Shown: positions 40,301 through 49,682, numbered from the stretch's first letter. The stretch: DNA of 64,000 nucleotides from Stenotrophomonas africana (GCF_013004645.1 NZ_JABEME010000004.1:186001-250000), one strand, 5' to 3'. The notes: generated from the sequence alone by a model not told the origin. Program-made: numbers and translations.

Positions 40301-43300
40301 TTGGCGCCGGCAGCAACGCCAGCGCCAGCAATGCTGTCGCGCTCGGTGCCGGCTCGGTCGCCAGCCGTGCACGCACGGTGTCGGTGGGCAGTAGCGGCAA
40401 CGAACGGCAGGTCACCAACGTCGCCGCCGGTACCCAGGCCACCGACGCGGTGAACAAGGCACAGCTGGATGCGGTTGCGTCTACCGCTGCCACCACCAGC
40501 CGCTTCTTCCAGGCCAGCGGCAGCGGCGACAACGTGGCCGGTGCACTGGTGGAGGGTGACAACGCACTGGCGGCCGGTGATGCCGCCAACGCCATCGGCA
40601 ATGGCGCCACCGCAGTGGGCAGCGGCGCCAACGCGCTGGCCAGCAACGCACAGGCGCTGGGTTTCAACGCATTGGCAACTGCGGCCAACGCCAGCGCCGT
40701 CGGTGCCAACGCACAGGCCACGGGCGAGTACGCAACCGCGCAGGGTGCGGAAAGCGAAGCCAGCGGCGAGCAGAGCGCGGCGTTCGGTGCGGCCAGCATC
40801 GCCAGCGGTGCCGGTAGCACGGCCAATGGCGTGCTGTCCGAAGCGTCCGGCGAAGAAGCCGTGGCCGTGGGCTACTTCAGCAATGCCAGCGGCGACGCGG
40901 CCACCGCTGTCGGCAGCGAGAGCGTGGCCAGTGGTACGGCGTCGGCGGCCTTCGGTATCGGTGCCGAAGCCACCGGCGGTTACAGCACCGCCATCGGTGG
41001 CTATGCACAGGCCTCGGCGTTCAATGCCACTGCGTTCGGCAACTTCGCCAATGCATCCGGTTCCAACAGTGTGGCAGTGGGCGGCGATTCGGAAGCCTCC
41101 GGCGCTTACAGCACCGCCACCGGTCAGGGCAGCCTGGCCACCGGCACCAACAGCGTCGCCGTCGGTGGTTCGTTGTTCGGCGTGCTGGCCACCGAGGCCT
41201 CGGGCAACTACTCCACCGCGGTGGGTGGTGGTGCCTGGTCGGGCGGCATCAACAGCACCGCGCTGGGCAATGCTGCCGAATCGCGCGGCGCCAACAGCGT
41301 GGCGCTGGGTGCCGATTCGATCGCCGATCGCGACAACACCGTGTCGGTAGGCGGTGGCGGCAACACCCGCCAGATCACCAACGTGGCCGATGGCACGCAG
41401 GGCAATGATGCGGTCAACAAGAACCAGCTCGACACCGTAGCCGCGGCAGCGGAAAAGACCAGCAGGCAGTTCCAGGCCAGTGGCAATGCCGACGGTGAAA
41501 CCGGCGCGCTGGTGGAGGGTGACAACGCGTTGGCGGCCGGTGACGCGGCCAACGCGATCGGCAACGGTGCCACCGCACTCGGCAGCGGTGCCAATGCGCT
41601 GGCGGCCAACGCCACCGCCGTGGGCATCGATGCGCTGGCCACTGGCAGCAACGCGGCGGCCCTGGGCAGCACGGCACAGGCCACCGGCGAGGACAGCCTG
41701 GCCCTGGGCAGCGGTGCCAGCGCCAGCGAGGTTGGTGCAAGCGCGGTGGGTGCGCGTGCTCAGGCCAGTGGCGCCTACAGCACGGCCACGGGCACAGAAG
41801 CCAATGCCAGCGGCGGGCAGGCGCTCGCCAGCGGTTTCCGCAGCGCGGCTTCGGCTGATGGCACCACCGCAGTGGGTGGCTACGCCGAAGCCAGCGGCCG
41901 CCTCGGCACCGCATTGGGCTACGGCTCTGCAGCAAGTGGTGCCAACACCACCGCAGTCGGCTTCGGTGCCGCTGCGGCCGGTACCGGCGCCGTCGCCGTG
42001 GGTCAGTCCAGCGAAGCCAGTGGCGCTGAAAGCGTGGCCATCGGCGGCAGCACCTTCTTCGGCCTGATTCCCTCGCGTGCCAGCGGAACCGGTGCGGCGG
42101 CCTTCGGTGCCGGTGCCTGGGCTACCGAAGACTACGCGACCGCGATTGGCTGGAATTCGTGGGCGGCCGGCAGCAGCGCCACCGCGCTGGGTGCCAACGC
42201 CACCGCCAATGGCAGCAACAGCGTTGCGCTCGGCGCAGGCTCCAAGGCCGACCGTGACAACACCGTCGCCGTCGGCAAGGCCGGCGGTGAGCGCCAGGTG
42301 ACGCACGTCGCGGCCGGCACCGAAGCCACCGATGCGGTGAACAAGGGCCAATTGGATGCGGTCGCCAGCGTCGCCGACAAGACCAGCCGGCAGTTCCAGG
42401 CCAGCGGCAACGCCGATGGCGAAGCCGGTGCACTGGTCGACGGCGACAATGCGCTGGCAGCTGGCAATGCGGCCAACGCCATCGGCAACGGCGCCACCGC
42501 GCTGGGCAGCGGTGCCAATGCCATGGCCGCCAACGCCACCGCGGTGGGCTTCGATGCGCTGGCTACCGGCAACAACGCGGCGGCGCTGGGCACCAGCGCA
42601 CAGGCCAGTGGTGTCGACAGTGTGGCCGTGGGCAGTGGTGCCAGCGCCAGCGAACTTGGTTCCAGCGCCACCGGTGCCGGCGCACAGGCCAAGGGCGCCT
42701 ACAGCACCGCCAGCGGTGCGCAGGCCATCGCCAGCGGCACGCAGTCGCAGGCTAGTGGTTTCCGCGCCAATGCCTCGGCCGATGGCGCGTCGGCCATCGG
42801 CAGCTATGCCGACGCCAGCGGCCGTCTGGGTACCGCCGTTGGCTACGGCAGCAAGGCCACCGGCGCCAATGCGACCGCGGTGGGCGTCAGCGCCAACGCC
42901 AGCGCGGCCGGTAGCGTAGCGCTGGGTGCAGGCTCGGTCGCCGATCGTGCCAATACCGTGTCGGTCGGTAGTGCCAGCAGCGAACGCCAGATCACGCGTG
43001 TCGCTGCCGGTACCGAGCGCTCCGATGCGGTCAACCGGGGCCAGCTCGATGCGGTCGCCGCTACCGCCGATGGCACGGCGCGCTACGTCAAGGCCACCGG
43101 CGCGGGTACCGCCAGCGCCAGCGGCAACGATGCCGCCGCGATCGGTTCGGCGGCCACTGCCAGCGGCGCACGCAGCAATGCGCTGGGTGCCAACGCGATG
43201 GCCATCGGCAACGGTGCCCTTGCACTGGGTACCAGTGCCGGTGCGTCCGGCGCGAACTCGGTGGCGCTGGGTGCTGGTTCCCGTGCGCTCGATGCCAACG

Positions 43301-44565
43301 TGGTGTCGGTGGGCGGTGGCAATGGCACCGATGGTCCGGCCACGCGCCGCATCGTCAATGTGGCCGATGGCCGCATCGCCGCCGGCAGCAGCGATGCCAT
43401 CACCGGTTCGCAGCTCAACGTCACCAACCAGCGGGTGGGTGCGGTGGAAACCCGCGTGGGCGATTTTGATTCTCGTATCGCCACCGTTGAAACCACTGCG
43501 GCCAGCGCAGTCGGCTATGACGACGCCAGCCGCGATCGCCTGACCCTGTCCGGGTTCCAGGGCACCACCATCGACAACGTCGGTGCCGGCAGCATCGCCG
43601 CGGGCAGTCGCCAGGCGATCAACGGCGGCCAGCTGTTCCAGTCGCTCAGCGATGCCGCCAGCTTCCTTGGTGGTGGCGCCAGCGTCGGCATGCAGGGCGT
43701 GTTCGTGGCGCCGAACTATGTGATCCAGGGCGCCACCTACAGCAACGTCGGCGATGCGCTGGGCGCGCTGGACCGCAAGGTCAGCGAGATCGATCGCCGC
43801 AGCGCCGGTGGCTCGCGTGCCGGGACTGCCAACCTGCGCGCGATGAGTGCCTCGCTGGATGAGAGCCCGCTGGCCAGCACCGCTGATGCACCTGCAACGG
43901 CCGACGCGGCACCGGCCAGCACCGCGCGGGTGCAGGGCACGCCGACCGCTGCCGCCGCCGGCGCCGGGATTCCGGTTGGCACTCCCGCGACGGGCTTCAA
44001 TGCCGTCGCCATGGGCGAGGGCGCCGTCGCCAGTGGCGCTTCATCCACGGCCATCGGCCAGGGGGCCAATGCCACCGCTGCGAACGCGGTGGCGCTGGGC
44101 CAGGGTTCTGTCGCCGATCGTGCCAACACGGTCTCGGTGGGCAGTGAAGGCAACGAGCGCCAGGTCACCAACGTGGCGGCCGGTACCACGGCCACCGATG
44201 CGGTGAACAAGGGCCAGCTCGACCGTGGCATGGCCACCGCCAACAGCTACACCGACAGTCGCGTCCAGGCCGTCGCCGACAGCTTCGATGTGTTCAAGGG
44301 CGAGATCGACGGACGCCTGCGCCACATGGACCGCCGCATCGACCGCCAGGGCGCGATGAGTGCCGCGATGCTCAACATGGCCACCAGTGCCGCCGGTATC
44401 CGTACCCAGAACCGGGTCGGCGTCGGCGTTGGTTTCCAGGGCGGCGAGTCGGCGTTGTCGTTGGGCTACCAGCGTGCGATCAGCGATCGCGCCACGGTCA
44501 CCCTCGGCGGTGCCTTCAGCAGCGACGACAGCTCGGTTGGCGTCGGTGCCGGCTTCGGCTGGTAA
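37384..44565 (+). CDS. YadA-type trimeric autotransporter adhesin
   Basis: Giant surface adhesin of 2393 residues (type Vc secretion). It begins with an ESPR extended signal (MNRIYRKVWNKALGQLVVAS) and a hydrophobic signal region ending near GTAAA/Q (residue 65). Most of the chain is made of 14-residue YadA-head (Hep/Hag) repeats such as AxAxGxxSxAxGxxA, broken by neck motifs of the form ERQITNVAAGTQATDAVNK at about residues 134, 365, 680, 1003, 1323, 1632, 1862 and 2253. Coiled-coil parts lie near 1985-2090 and 2280-2330. The end is a four-strand membrane anchor (VGVGVGFQGGESALSLGYQR, closing with GFGW). ATG 37384 has AGGAG upstream. Composition is extreme in Ala, Gly, Ser and Asn. The long frames on the other strand are shadows of this bias. 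Expected roles are adhesion, autoaggregation and biofilm. Confidence 0.95.
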   Translation: MNRIYRKVWNKALGQLVVASELASSDSRSGGVVDRRRDATQATPALLAVALGLAVGVGMSGTAAAQSVQIGGSATCVAFSGKLLEKCLIEGSASAKGSNAVAIGSNSNASAANSVALGAGSKATRANTVSVGDAGKERQITNVAAGTQATDAVNKSQLDAQARATQAALADVAADGNRYFKADGAGDDSDAAKIDGQGAVAAGAGAQSLANATTAIGTQAIAAGLGASAFGQGALAIGDASVVVGQSAAAFGLGDTAVGASAYAASENGAATALGALSEASADGATAVGGGAVAMGPGSTALGRGATAANEASIAVGAFSTAVGEYSTALGSNAAAVATGSVALGAGSLADRVDTVSVGAAEYGLTRQITSVAAGTEDNDAVNVGQLKGVAAVADATARRFQATGSSNSDAGALAEGDEALAAGEAANALGNGTTAVGAGATAVAQNATAVGNNALASGQNSAAFGNSAQANGPGSVAVGGAAVDADGNPLITSGGVPVETGATSAGVGGTAVGASAEASGFAASSYGVGAYAAGAQASAFGAVANAIGDYSTALGTQSNATGTSSVAIGGPADLIPGLGFFVQTQASGEAATAVGAGAIASGDRAVANGSLTEASGAEATAVGYFAYAPGENASALGAQTWASGAQSTAVGYYATARGANSVALGANSEAVRANSVAVGSAGNERQITSVAAGSEATDAVNKAQLDAVASTSDTTARFFQAQPEAGSDAGALADGEGSIAVGSSSNAIGAGAIAQGAAASAIGDDSVAVGRNSAATGNGGVAIGGLGQAYDEFNQPIIGADGTAQQVGTTAVADATAVGSGAQATGAASSAFGNAAKASGDNSFAAGGKSRATGSYAVAIGDSAFASSDDSTAVGGYSWATASGAAAFGSGAWATATNAAAFGNAAWASGSGATSIGYNSWANGTSSTAVGRGAFGYGDNSVALGFQALGNSINSIAIGTNTVASGESAIALGAGSNASASNAVALGAGSVASRARTVSVGSSGNERQVTNVAAGTQATDAVNKAQLDAVASTAATTSRFFQASGSGDNVAGALVEGDNALAAGDAANAIGNGATAVGSGANALASNAQALGFNALATAANASAVGANAQATGEYATAQGAESEASGEQSAAFGAASIASGAGSTANGVLSEASGEEAVAVGYFSNASGDAATAVGSESVASGTASAAFGIGAEATGGYSTAIGGYAQASAFNATAFGNFANASGSNSVAVGGDSEASGAYSTATGQGSLATGTNSVAVGGSLFGVLATEASGNYSTAVGGGAWSGGINSTALGNAAESRGANSVALGADSIADRDNTVSVGGGGNTRQITNVADGTQGNDAVNKNQLDTVAAAAEKTSRQFQASGNADGETGALVEGDNALAAGDAANAIGNGATALGSGANALAANATAVGIDALATGSNAAALGSTAQATGEDSLALGSGASASEVGASAVGARAQASGAYSTATGTEANASGGQALASGFRSAASADGTTAVGGYAEASGRLGTALGYGSAASGANTTAVGFGAAAAGTGAVAVGQSSEASGAESVAIGGSTFFGLIPSRASGTGAAAFGAGAWATEDYATAIGWNSWAAGSSATALGANATANGSNSVALGAGSKADRDNTVAVGKAGGERQVTHVAAGTEATDAVNKGQLDAVASVADKTSRQFQASGNADGEAGALVDGDNALAAGNAANAIGNGATALGSGANAMAANATAVGFDALATGNNAAALGTSAQASGVDSVAVGSGASASELGSSATGAGAQAKGAYSTASGAQAIASGTQSQASGFRANASADGASAIGSYADASGRLGTAVGYGSKATGANATAVGVSANASAAGSVALGAGSVADRANTVSVGSASSERQITRVAAGTERSDAVNRGQLDAVAATADGTARYVKATGAGTASASGNDAAAIGSAATASGARSNALGANAMAIGNGALALGTSAGASGANSVALGAGSRALDANVVSVGGGNGTDGPATRRIVNVADGRIAAGSSDAITGSQLNVTNQRVGAVETRVGDFDSRIATVETTAASAVGYDDASRDRLTLSGFQGTTIDNVGAGSIAAGSRQAINGGQLFQSLSDAASFLGGGASVGMQGVFVAPNYVIQGATYSNVGDALGALDRKVSEIDRRSAGGSRAGTANLRAMSASLDESPLASTADAPATADAAPASTARVQGTPTAAAAGAGIPVGTPATGFNAVAMGEGAVASGASSTAIGQGANATAANAVALGQGSVADRANTVSVGSEGNERQVTNVAAGTTATDAVNKGQLDRGMATANSYTDSRVQAVADSFDVFKGEIDGRLRHMDRRIDRQGAMSAAMLNMATSAAGIRTQNRVGVGVGFQGGESALSLGYQRAISDRATVTLGGAFSSDDSSVGVGAGFGW

Positions 44566-44576
44566 GCCACTCCATT

Positions 44577-44602
44577 GCGCCGGCGGCCACCCACGCCGGC
44601 GC
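44577..44602. repeat. GC-rich hairpin after the adhesin gene
   Basis: Perfect 9-bp arms GCGCCGGCG/CGCCGGCGC with an 8-base loop, 11 bp after the stop. There is no T-run, so intrinsic termination would be weak. Confidence 0.6.
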
Positions 44603-44722
44603 CAAACCTGCAATGAGGGCCTGGGGGGAGGTCACGGCAATCCCGGCTGGGCCGGCCGGGAGTCGTCAAGGAATGATGGCCGCAGTGTTGGTTCGATCCA
44701 TGACCCAGAAGAGGAATTCGAC

Positions 44723-46576
44723 GTGATCAAGAAGCAGAACCTTCGCATCAATGTGCTTGCCGCCGCCGTGCTGTCGATGACGGCTGTCGGTGCCGTCCAC
44801 GCCGCTGGACTGCCGACCCGTGAGCCGGTGCGCCAGGCCAGTACCGCCCAACCGGGGGCCGAGCGCATCATCGTCAAGTACCGTGCCGGCGCTGCTGCCG
44901 CCACCGACCGCTCGGCGAAGCTGTCCACCGTGCAGTCCGCACTGACCCGTGCCAGCCTCTCCGGCGGCACCTCCCGCGCCAGTACCCTCGGCCCGCAGGT
45001 GGTGCGCAAGCTGTCGACCGGTGCGGACCTCATCCGTGTGCAGGGTCGCCTGGCCCCGGCCGAGCTGCAGCGCGTACTGAAGGAGCTGAAGGCCGACCCG
45101 TCGGTGCAGTACGCCGAAGCCGACGTGAAGCTGCGCCGTACCGAGCTGCGTGCCGGTGACGTGCAGCCGGCGCTGGCGCCGAATGATCCCTACTACCAGC
45201 AGTACCAGTGGCACCTGCACAACGCCACCGGCGGCATCAACGCACCGTCGGCGTGGGATGTATCGCAGGGCGAAGGCGTGGTGGTGGCGGTGCTCGACAC
45301 CGGTATCCTGCCGCAGCACCCGGACCTGGTCGGCAACCTGCTGGAAGGCTACGACTTCATCAGCGATGCCGAGACGTCGCGTCGCGCCACCAACGACCGC
45401 GTGCCGGGCGCGCAGGACTATGGTGACTGGGTCGAGAACGACAACGAGTGCTACACCGGCTCCGTCGCCGAGGACAGCTCCTGGCACGGTACCCATGTGG
45501 CCGGTACCGTGGCCGAGCAGACCAACAACGGCGTCGGCATGGCCGGTGTCGCGCACAAGGCCAAGGTGCTGCCGGTCCGCGTGCTCGGCAAGTGCGGCGG
45601 CTACCTTTCCGATATCGCCGACGCCATCACCTGGGCGTCCGGCGGCACGGTGGCCGGCGTACCCGCCAATACCAACCCGGCCGAGGTCATCAACATGAGC
45701 CTCGGCGGCAGCGGCAGCTGCGACGGGACCTACCAGGATGCGATCAACGGCGCGATCTCGCGGGGCACCACCGTGGTCGTGGCCGCAGGCAACGAGACCG
45801 ACAACGCCTCCAAGTACCGTCCAGCCAGTTGCGACGGCGTGGTGACCGTCGGCGCCACCCGCATCACCGGCGGGATCACCTACTACTCCAACTACGGCAC
45901 CCGTGTGGACCTGTCCGGTCCGGGCGGTGGCGGCAGTGTGGACGGCAATCCGGGCGGCTACGTCTGGCAGTCCGGCTCCGATGCGGCCACCACACCGGAG
46001 TCGGGCAGCTACAGCTACATGGGCATGGGCGGCACGTCGATGGCCTCGCCGCACGTGGCTGCTGTTGCCGCACTGGTGCAGAGCGCGCTGATCGCCAAGG
46101 GCAAGGATCCGCTGGCCCCGGCCGCGATGCGTACCCTGCTGAAGGAAACCGCGCGTCCGTTCCCGGTCGCCATTCCGGCAGCCACCCCGATCGGTACCGG
46201 TATTCTCGATGCCAAGGCCGCGCTGGCCAAGGCACTGGAAGAACCGTGCACCGAGAACTGCGGGCCGGTGGCCACGCCGCTGACCAACAAGGCTGCCGTC
46301 GGTGGCCTGAATGGTGCTGCCGCCAGCAGCCGCCTGTACAGCTTCGAAGCCGTCGCCGGCAAGCAGCTCAGCGTGATCACCTACGGTGGCACCGGCAACG
46401 TGTCGGTCTACATCGCCCAGGGACGCGAGCCGAGCGCCAGCGACAACGACGGCAAGTCGACCCGTCCTGGCACGTCCGAAACGGTGCGGGTGAACAAGCC
46501 GGTGGCCGGCACCTACTACATCAAGGTGGTGGGCGAGGCGGCCTACAACGGCGTGAGCATCCTTGCCACGCAGTAA
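44723..46576 (+). CDS. Secreted subtilisin-like serine protease (S8) with PPC domain
   Basis: Extracellular alkaline protease precursor of 617 residues. The GTG start at 44723 has GAGGA 8 bases upstream and gives a signal peptide (KKQNLRINVLAAAVLSMTAV to about residue 27, ending VHA). A propeptide of I9-like type follows (about 40-145, with ERIIVKYRAG and LKADPSVQYAEADVKLR). The catalytic domain has D192 (VLDTGI), H255 (HGTHVAGT) and S439 (GTSMASPH). A C-terminal pre-peptidase domain follows (about 530-617, AVAGKQLSVITYGGTGNVS). It belongs to the extracellular protease group of S. maltophilia and Xanthomonas that is exported by Xps; the Xps operon starts 136 bp after its terminator region. 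Which named StmPr protease it corresponds to cannot be decided here. Confidence 0.93.
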   Translation: MIKKQNLRINVLAAAVLSMTAVGAVHAAGLPTREPVRQASTAQPGAERIIVKYRAGAAAATDRSAKLSTVQSALTRASLSGGTSRASTLGPQVVRKLSTGADLIRVQGRLAPAELQRVLKELKADPSVQYAEADVKLRRTELRAGDVQPALAPNDPYYQQYQWHLHNATGGINAPSAWDVSQGEGVVVAVLDTGILPQHPDLVGNLLEGYDFISDAETSRRATNDRVPGAQDYGDWVENDNECYTGSVAEDSSWHGTHVAGTVAEQTNNGVGMAGVAHKAKVLPVRVLGKCGGYLSDIADAITWASGGTVAGVPANTNPAEVINMSLGGSGSCDGTYQDAINGAISRGTTVVVAAGNETDNASKYRPASCDGVVTVGATRITGGITYYSNYGTRVDLSGPGGGGSVDGNPGGYVWQSGSDAATTPESGSYSYMGMGGTSMASPHVAAVAALVQSALIAKGKDPLAPAAMRTLLKETARPFPVAIPAATPIGTGILDAKAALAKALEEPCTENCGPVATPLTNKAAVGGLNGAAASSRLYSFEAVAGKQLSVITYGGTGNVSVYIAQGREPSASDNDGKSTRPGTSETVRVNKPVAGTYYIKVVGEAAYNGVSILATQ

Positions 46577-46602
46577 GCACGCACTGTCGTAGTTGAATGG
46601 CC

Positions 46603-46638
46603 GAAGCCCGTCACCGCATGTGACGGGCTTCGTCTTTT
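46603..46638 (+). terminator. Intrinsic terminator after the S8 protease gene
   Basis: Stem GAAGCCCGTCAC/GTGACGGGCTTC with a 5-base loop followed by GTCTTTTTA. It separates the protease gene from the xps operon. Confidence 0.92.
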
Positions 46639-46712
46639 TACGAAAGGTGGCGGAGAGGCGGCGTAAATCATGGCTTAACTGCTAAAGTCGAGCCGATTGA
46701 CAGGAGAGTCAT

Positions 46713-48437
46713 GTGAACGCGCTTGCTGCTACCGCCGCTGCCGACGACGCTGAAGGCCGCATCCTGGATGCGCTGCTGGCGCGCGGCCGGCTGAAGGAAG
46801 GCGATCTGGCACGTGCGCGTCCGCTGCACGCAGAGGCCGGCGGCAGCCTGCTGGGCCTGCTGGTGCGGCTGGGACTGGTTTCCGAACGTGACCAGGCGCA
46901 GGCCAGCGCCGAGGTGCTGGGCCTGCCGCTGCTGGAAGGCAAGCAGTTGCCCGAGGCACCACCGCAGGGCCTGGCGGAGGGAGTGCCGCTGTCGCTGCGC
47001 TTCCTCAAGCAGTTCCATGTCTGCCCGCTGGCGCTGGATGAACAGGGCGTACGGCTGTGGCTGGCCGATGCCCACGATCCTTACCCGCAACAGGCCGTGC
47101 AGCTGGCGCTGGGCGTACCGGTGACGCCGGTGCTGGGCATGCGCGCGGAGATCGACGATCTGGTCGAGCGCTGGTTCGGCCAAGGCCGCAGCGCGATGGG
47201 CGCGATCGTCGAAACCGCCGACGGCGAAGGCGGCGCGGTCGATGACATCGAACACCTGCGCGACCTGGCTTCGGAAGCGCCGGTGATCCGCCTGGTCAAC
47301 CTGGTGATCCAGCGTGCGGTGGAGCTGCGTGCCTCGGACATCCATGTCGAACCGTTCGAGAGCCGGCTGAAGGTGCGCTACCGCGTCGACGGTGTGCTGG
47401 TGGAGGGTGAAAGCCCGCCGGCCAACCTCACCGCTGCGGTGATCAGCCGCATCAAGATCATGGCCCGGCTCAACATCGCCGAGCGCCGCCTGCCGCAGGA
47501 TGGCCGCATCATGCTGCGGGTGCAGGGCAAGGAGCTGGATCTGCGCGTGAGCACGGTGCCGACCGCGCATGGCGAAAGCGTGGTGATGCGTCTGCTCGAC
47601 CGTGAAACGGTGGTGTTCGATTTCCATCGCCTCGGTTTCACCGACGCGTTCCTGCCGCAGTTCCGCAAGGTGCTGGAACAGCCGCACGGCATCCTGCTGG
47701 TGACCGGCCCGACCGGCTCGGGCAAGACCACCACGCTGTACACCGCGCTCAGCCAGCTCAACACTGCCGACGTCAAGATCATCACCGTTGAAGACCCGGT
47801 TGAATACCAGATCGAGGGCATCAACCAGATCCAGGCCAAGCCGCAGATCGGGCTGGACTTCGCCAACGCCCTGCGCAGCATCGTGCGCCAGGATCCGGAC
47901 ATCATCATGATCGGCGAAATGCGCGATCTGGAAACCGCGCGCATCGCGATCCAGTCGGCGTTGACCGGCCATCTGGTGCTGTCCACCCTGCACACCAACA
48001 ATGCGGCTGGCGGCATCACCCGCCTGCTCGACATGGGCGTGGAGGACTACCTGCTCACGTCAACCATCAACGGTATCCTGGCCCAGCGCCTGGTGCGCCG
48101 GCTGGAGCCGACCCACGCCGAGCGCTACGAAGCCTCGCCGGAAGAGATTGAACGCTTCGAGCTGCGCCGCCTGCAGCCGCAGGGGCCGATCCATCTGTTC
48201 CGCCCCAAGCCCTCGGCGCTGGCGCCGACCGGCTATCTGGGGCGTACCACCATCATGGAATTCCTGGTGATGAACGATGCGCTGCGGCGTGCGGTGATGC
48301 GCCGCGACGGCATGGGCGAGATCGAACGCATCGCCCGCGAAGCCGGCATGCGCACCATGTACGAGGATGGCCTGTCCAAAGCACTGAGCGGGCAGACCAC
48401 CATCGAGGAAGTGCTGCGCGTGACCGAGGAAAGCTGA
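46713..48437 (+). CDS. xpsE: Type II secretion ATPase XpsE (GspE)
   Basis: Cytoplasmic ATPase that powers pseudopilus assembly, 574 residues. It shows an N-terminal N1E/GspE domain (about 10-140, contacts XpsL) and the catalytic domain with Walker A GPTGSGKT at 332-339, Asp box VEDPVEYQIEGINQIQ, Walker B RQDPDIIMIGEMRDLETA and the His box TGHLVLSTLHTNN. Start is GTG 46713 with CAGGAGAG 6-8 bases before it; the ATG 2 bases upstream runs straight into a stop. Unusually, the tetracysteine zinc loop of typical GspE is not seen: the region after the His box (RRLEPTHAERYEASPEEIER) has no cysteines, as in XpsE of Xanthomonas. First gene of the xps operon. Confidence 0.95.
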   Translation: MNALAATAAADDAEGRILDALLARGRLKEGDLARARPLHAEAGGSLLGLLVRLGLVSERDQAQASAEVLGLPLLEGKQLPEAPPQGLAEGVPLSLRFLKQFHVCPLALDEQGVRLWLADAHDPYPQQAVQLALGVPVTPVLGMRAEIDDLVERWFGQGRSAMGAIVETADGEGGAVDDIEHLRDLASEAPVIRLVNLVIQRAVELRASDIHVEPFESRLKVRYRVDGVLVEGESPPANLTAAVISRIKIMARLNIAERRLPQDGRIMLRVQGKELDLRVSTVPTAHGESVVMRLLDRETVVFDFHRLGFTDAFLPQFRKVLEQPHGILLVTGPTGSGKTTTLYTALSQLNTADVKIITVEDPVEYQIEGINQIQAKPQIGLDFANALRSIVRQDPDIIMIGEMRDLETARIAIQSALTGHLVLSTLHTNNAAGGITRLLDMGVEDYLLTSTINGILAQRLVRRLEPTHAERYEASPEEIERFELRRLQPQGPIHLFRPKPSALAPTGYLGRTTIMEFLVMNDALRRAVMRRDGMGEIERIAREAGMRTMYEDGLSKALSGQTTIEEVLRVTEES

Positions 48438-48461
48438 TGCGCGCAGGATCCCGGGGCTGAT

Positions 48462-49682
48462 ATGCCGACTTACCGCTACAAGGCGCTCAATCCGCACGGC
48501 GAGATCTTCGACGGTCAGATGGAAGCGGCCAGCGAGGCCGAGCTGGTCGCGCGCCTGCAGGACCAGGGCCATCTGCCGATGGAGACGCAGTTGGCTGATG
48601 GCGGCGCGATCGGTGGCAGCAGCTGGCGCAACCTGCTGCGCCAGCGCCCGCTGCAGGGCGCCGCGCTGCTGCAGTTCACCCAGCAGCTGGCAACCCTGCT
48701 CGGGGCCGGCCAGCCACTGGATCGTGCGCTGTCGATCCTGCTCGGCCTGCCGGAAGACGAACGCTCGCGCCGCGCGATCACCGATATCCGCGATGTGGTG
48801 CGCGGTGGTGCACCGCTGTCGACCGCGCTGGAACGCCAGCACGGCCTGTTCTCGCGCCTGTACGTGAACATGGTGCGTGCCGGCGAAGCCGGCGGCAGCC
48901 TGCACGAGACCCTGCAGCGCCTGGCCGACTATCTCGAACGCAGCCGCGCGCTGCAGGGCAAGGTGATCAACGCGCTGGTCTATCCAGCCATCCTGCTGGT
49001 GGTGGTGGGCGGTGCGCTGCTGTTCCTGCTCGGCTACGTGGTGCCGCAGTTCGCGCAGATGTACGAGAGCCTGGATGTGGCGCTGCCGTGGTTCACCAAC
49101 GCGGTGCTGCAGCTGGGTCTGTTCGTGCGCGACTGGTGGGTGCTGCTGCTGGTGGTGCCGGCGGTGCTGGTGCTGTTCCTTGAACGCAAGGCGCGGCAAC
49201 CGGCCTTCCGGCTGGCGCTGGACGGCTGGTTGCTGCAGCGGCGCGGCATCGGCCGCCTGCTGGGTGAACTGGAAACCGCGCGATTGGCCCGCACGTTGGG
49301 CACCCTGCTGCGCAATGGCGTGCCGCTGCTGGGTGCCTTGGGCATCGCCCGCAACGTGCTGGGCAACCGCGCGCTGGCCGCCGATGTGGAGGCCGCCGCA
49401 GACGAAGTGAAGAACGGTGCCGGCCTGTCGCTGGCGCTGTCACGCGGCAAGCGTTTCCCCCGCCTGGCGCTGCAGATGATCCAGGTTGGTGAGGAATCCG
49501 GCGCCCTCGATACCATGCTGCTGAAGGCCGCCGACACGTTTGAACAGGACAGCGCCCGCCGCATTGATCGTCTGCTGGCGGCAATGGTGCCGGCGATCAC
49601 CCTGGTGCTGGCCTCGGTGGTGGGCGCGGTGATCGTGGCCGTGCTGGTACCGCTGTACGACCTGACCAATGCCATCGGTTGA
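48462..49682 (+). CDS. xpsF: Type II secretion inner-membrane platform protein XpsF (GspF)
   Basis: Polytopic platform protein of 406 residues which links the ATPase to the pseudopilus. It starts with the typical MPTYRYKALNPHGEIFDGQM and has two GspF/PilC repeats (about 70-195 and 275-395), each with FTQQLATLLGAGQPLDRAL-type and LARTLGTLLRNGVPL-type blocks. Three transmembrane helices are seen, about 165-190, 215-240 and 370-395. It lies 24 bp after xpsE. Confidence 0.95.
   Translation: MPTYRYKALNPHGEIFDGQMEAASEAELVARLQDQGHLPMETQLADGGAIGGSSWRNLLRQRPLQGAALLQFTQQLATLLGAGQPLDRALSILLGLPEDERSRRAITDIRDVVRGGAPLSTALERQHGLFSRLYVNMVRAGEAGGSLHETLQRLADYLERSRALQGKVINALVYPAILLVVVGGALLFLLGYVVPQFAQMYESLDVALPWFTNAVLQLGLFVRDWWVLLLVVPAVLVLFLERKARQPAFRLALDGWLLQRRGIGRLLGELETARLARTLGTLLRNGVPLLGALGIARNVLGNRALAADVEAAADEVKNGAGLSLALSRGKRFPRLALQMIQVGEESGALDTMLLKAADTFEQDSARRIDRLLAAMVPAITLVLASVVGAVIVAVLVPLYDLTNAIG

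Noticed and set aside
37849-42351. 1500-codon open frame on the minus strand inside the adhesin gene
   Set aside because: It is the shadow of the highly biased Ala/Gly/Ser repeats of the autotransporter; the plus-strand frame has ESPR, necks and anchor, and the minus frame has no ribosome binding site or recognisable domain.
37384-44565. CRISPR-like or tandem DNA array impression from the periodic sequence
   Set aside because: The period is in frame, codes for YadA-head repeats and has no constant repeat with unique spacers.
44577-44602. Strong terminator after the adhesin gene
   Set aside because: The GC stem is good but there is no T-run on either strand, so it is listed only as a hairpin.
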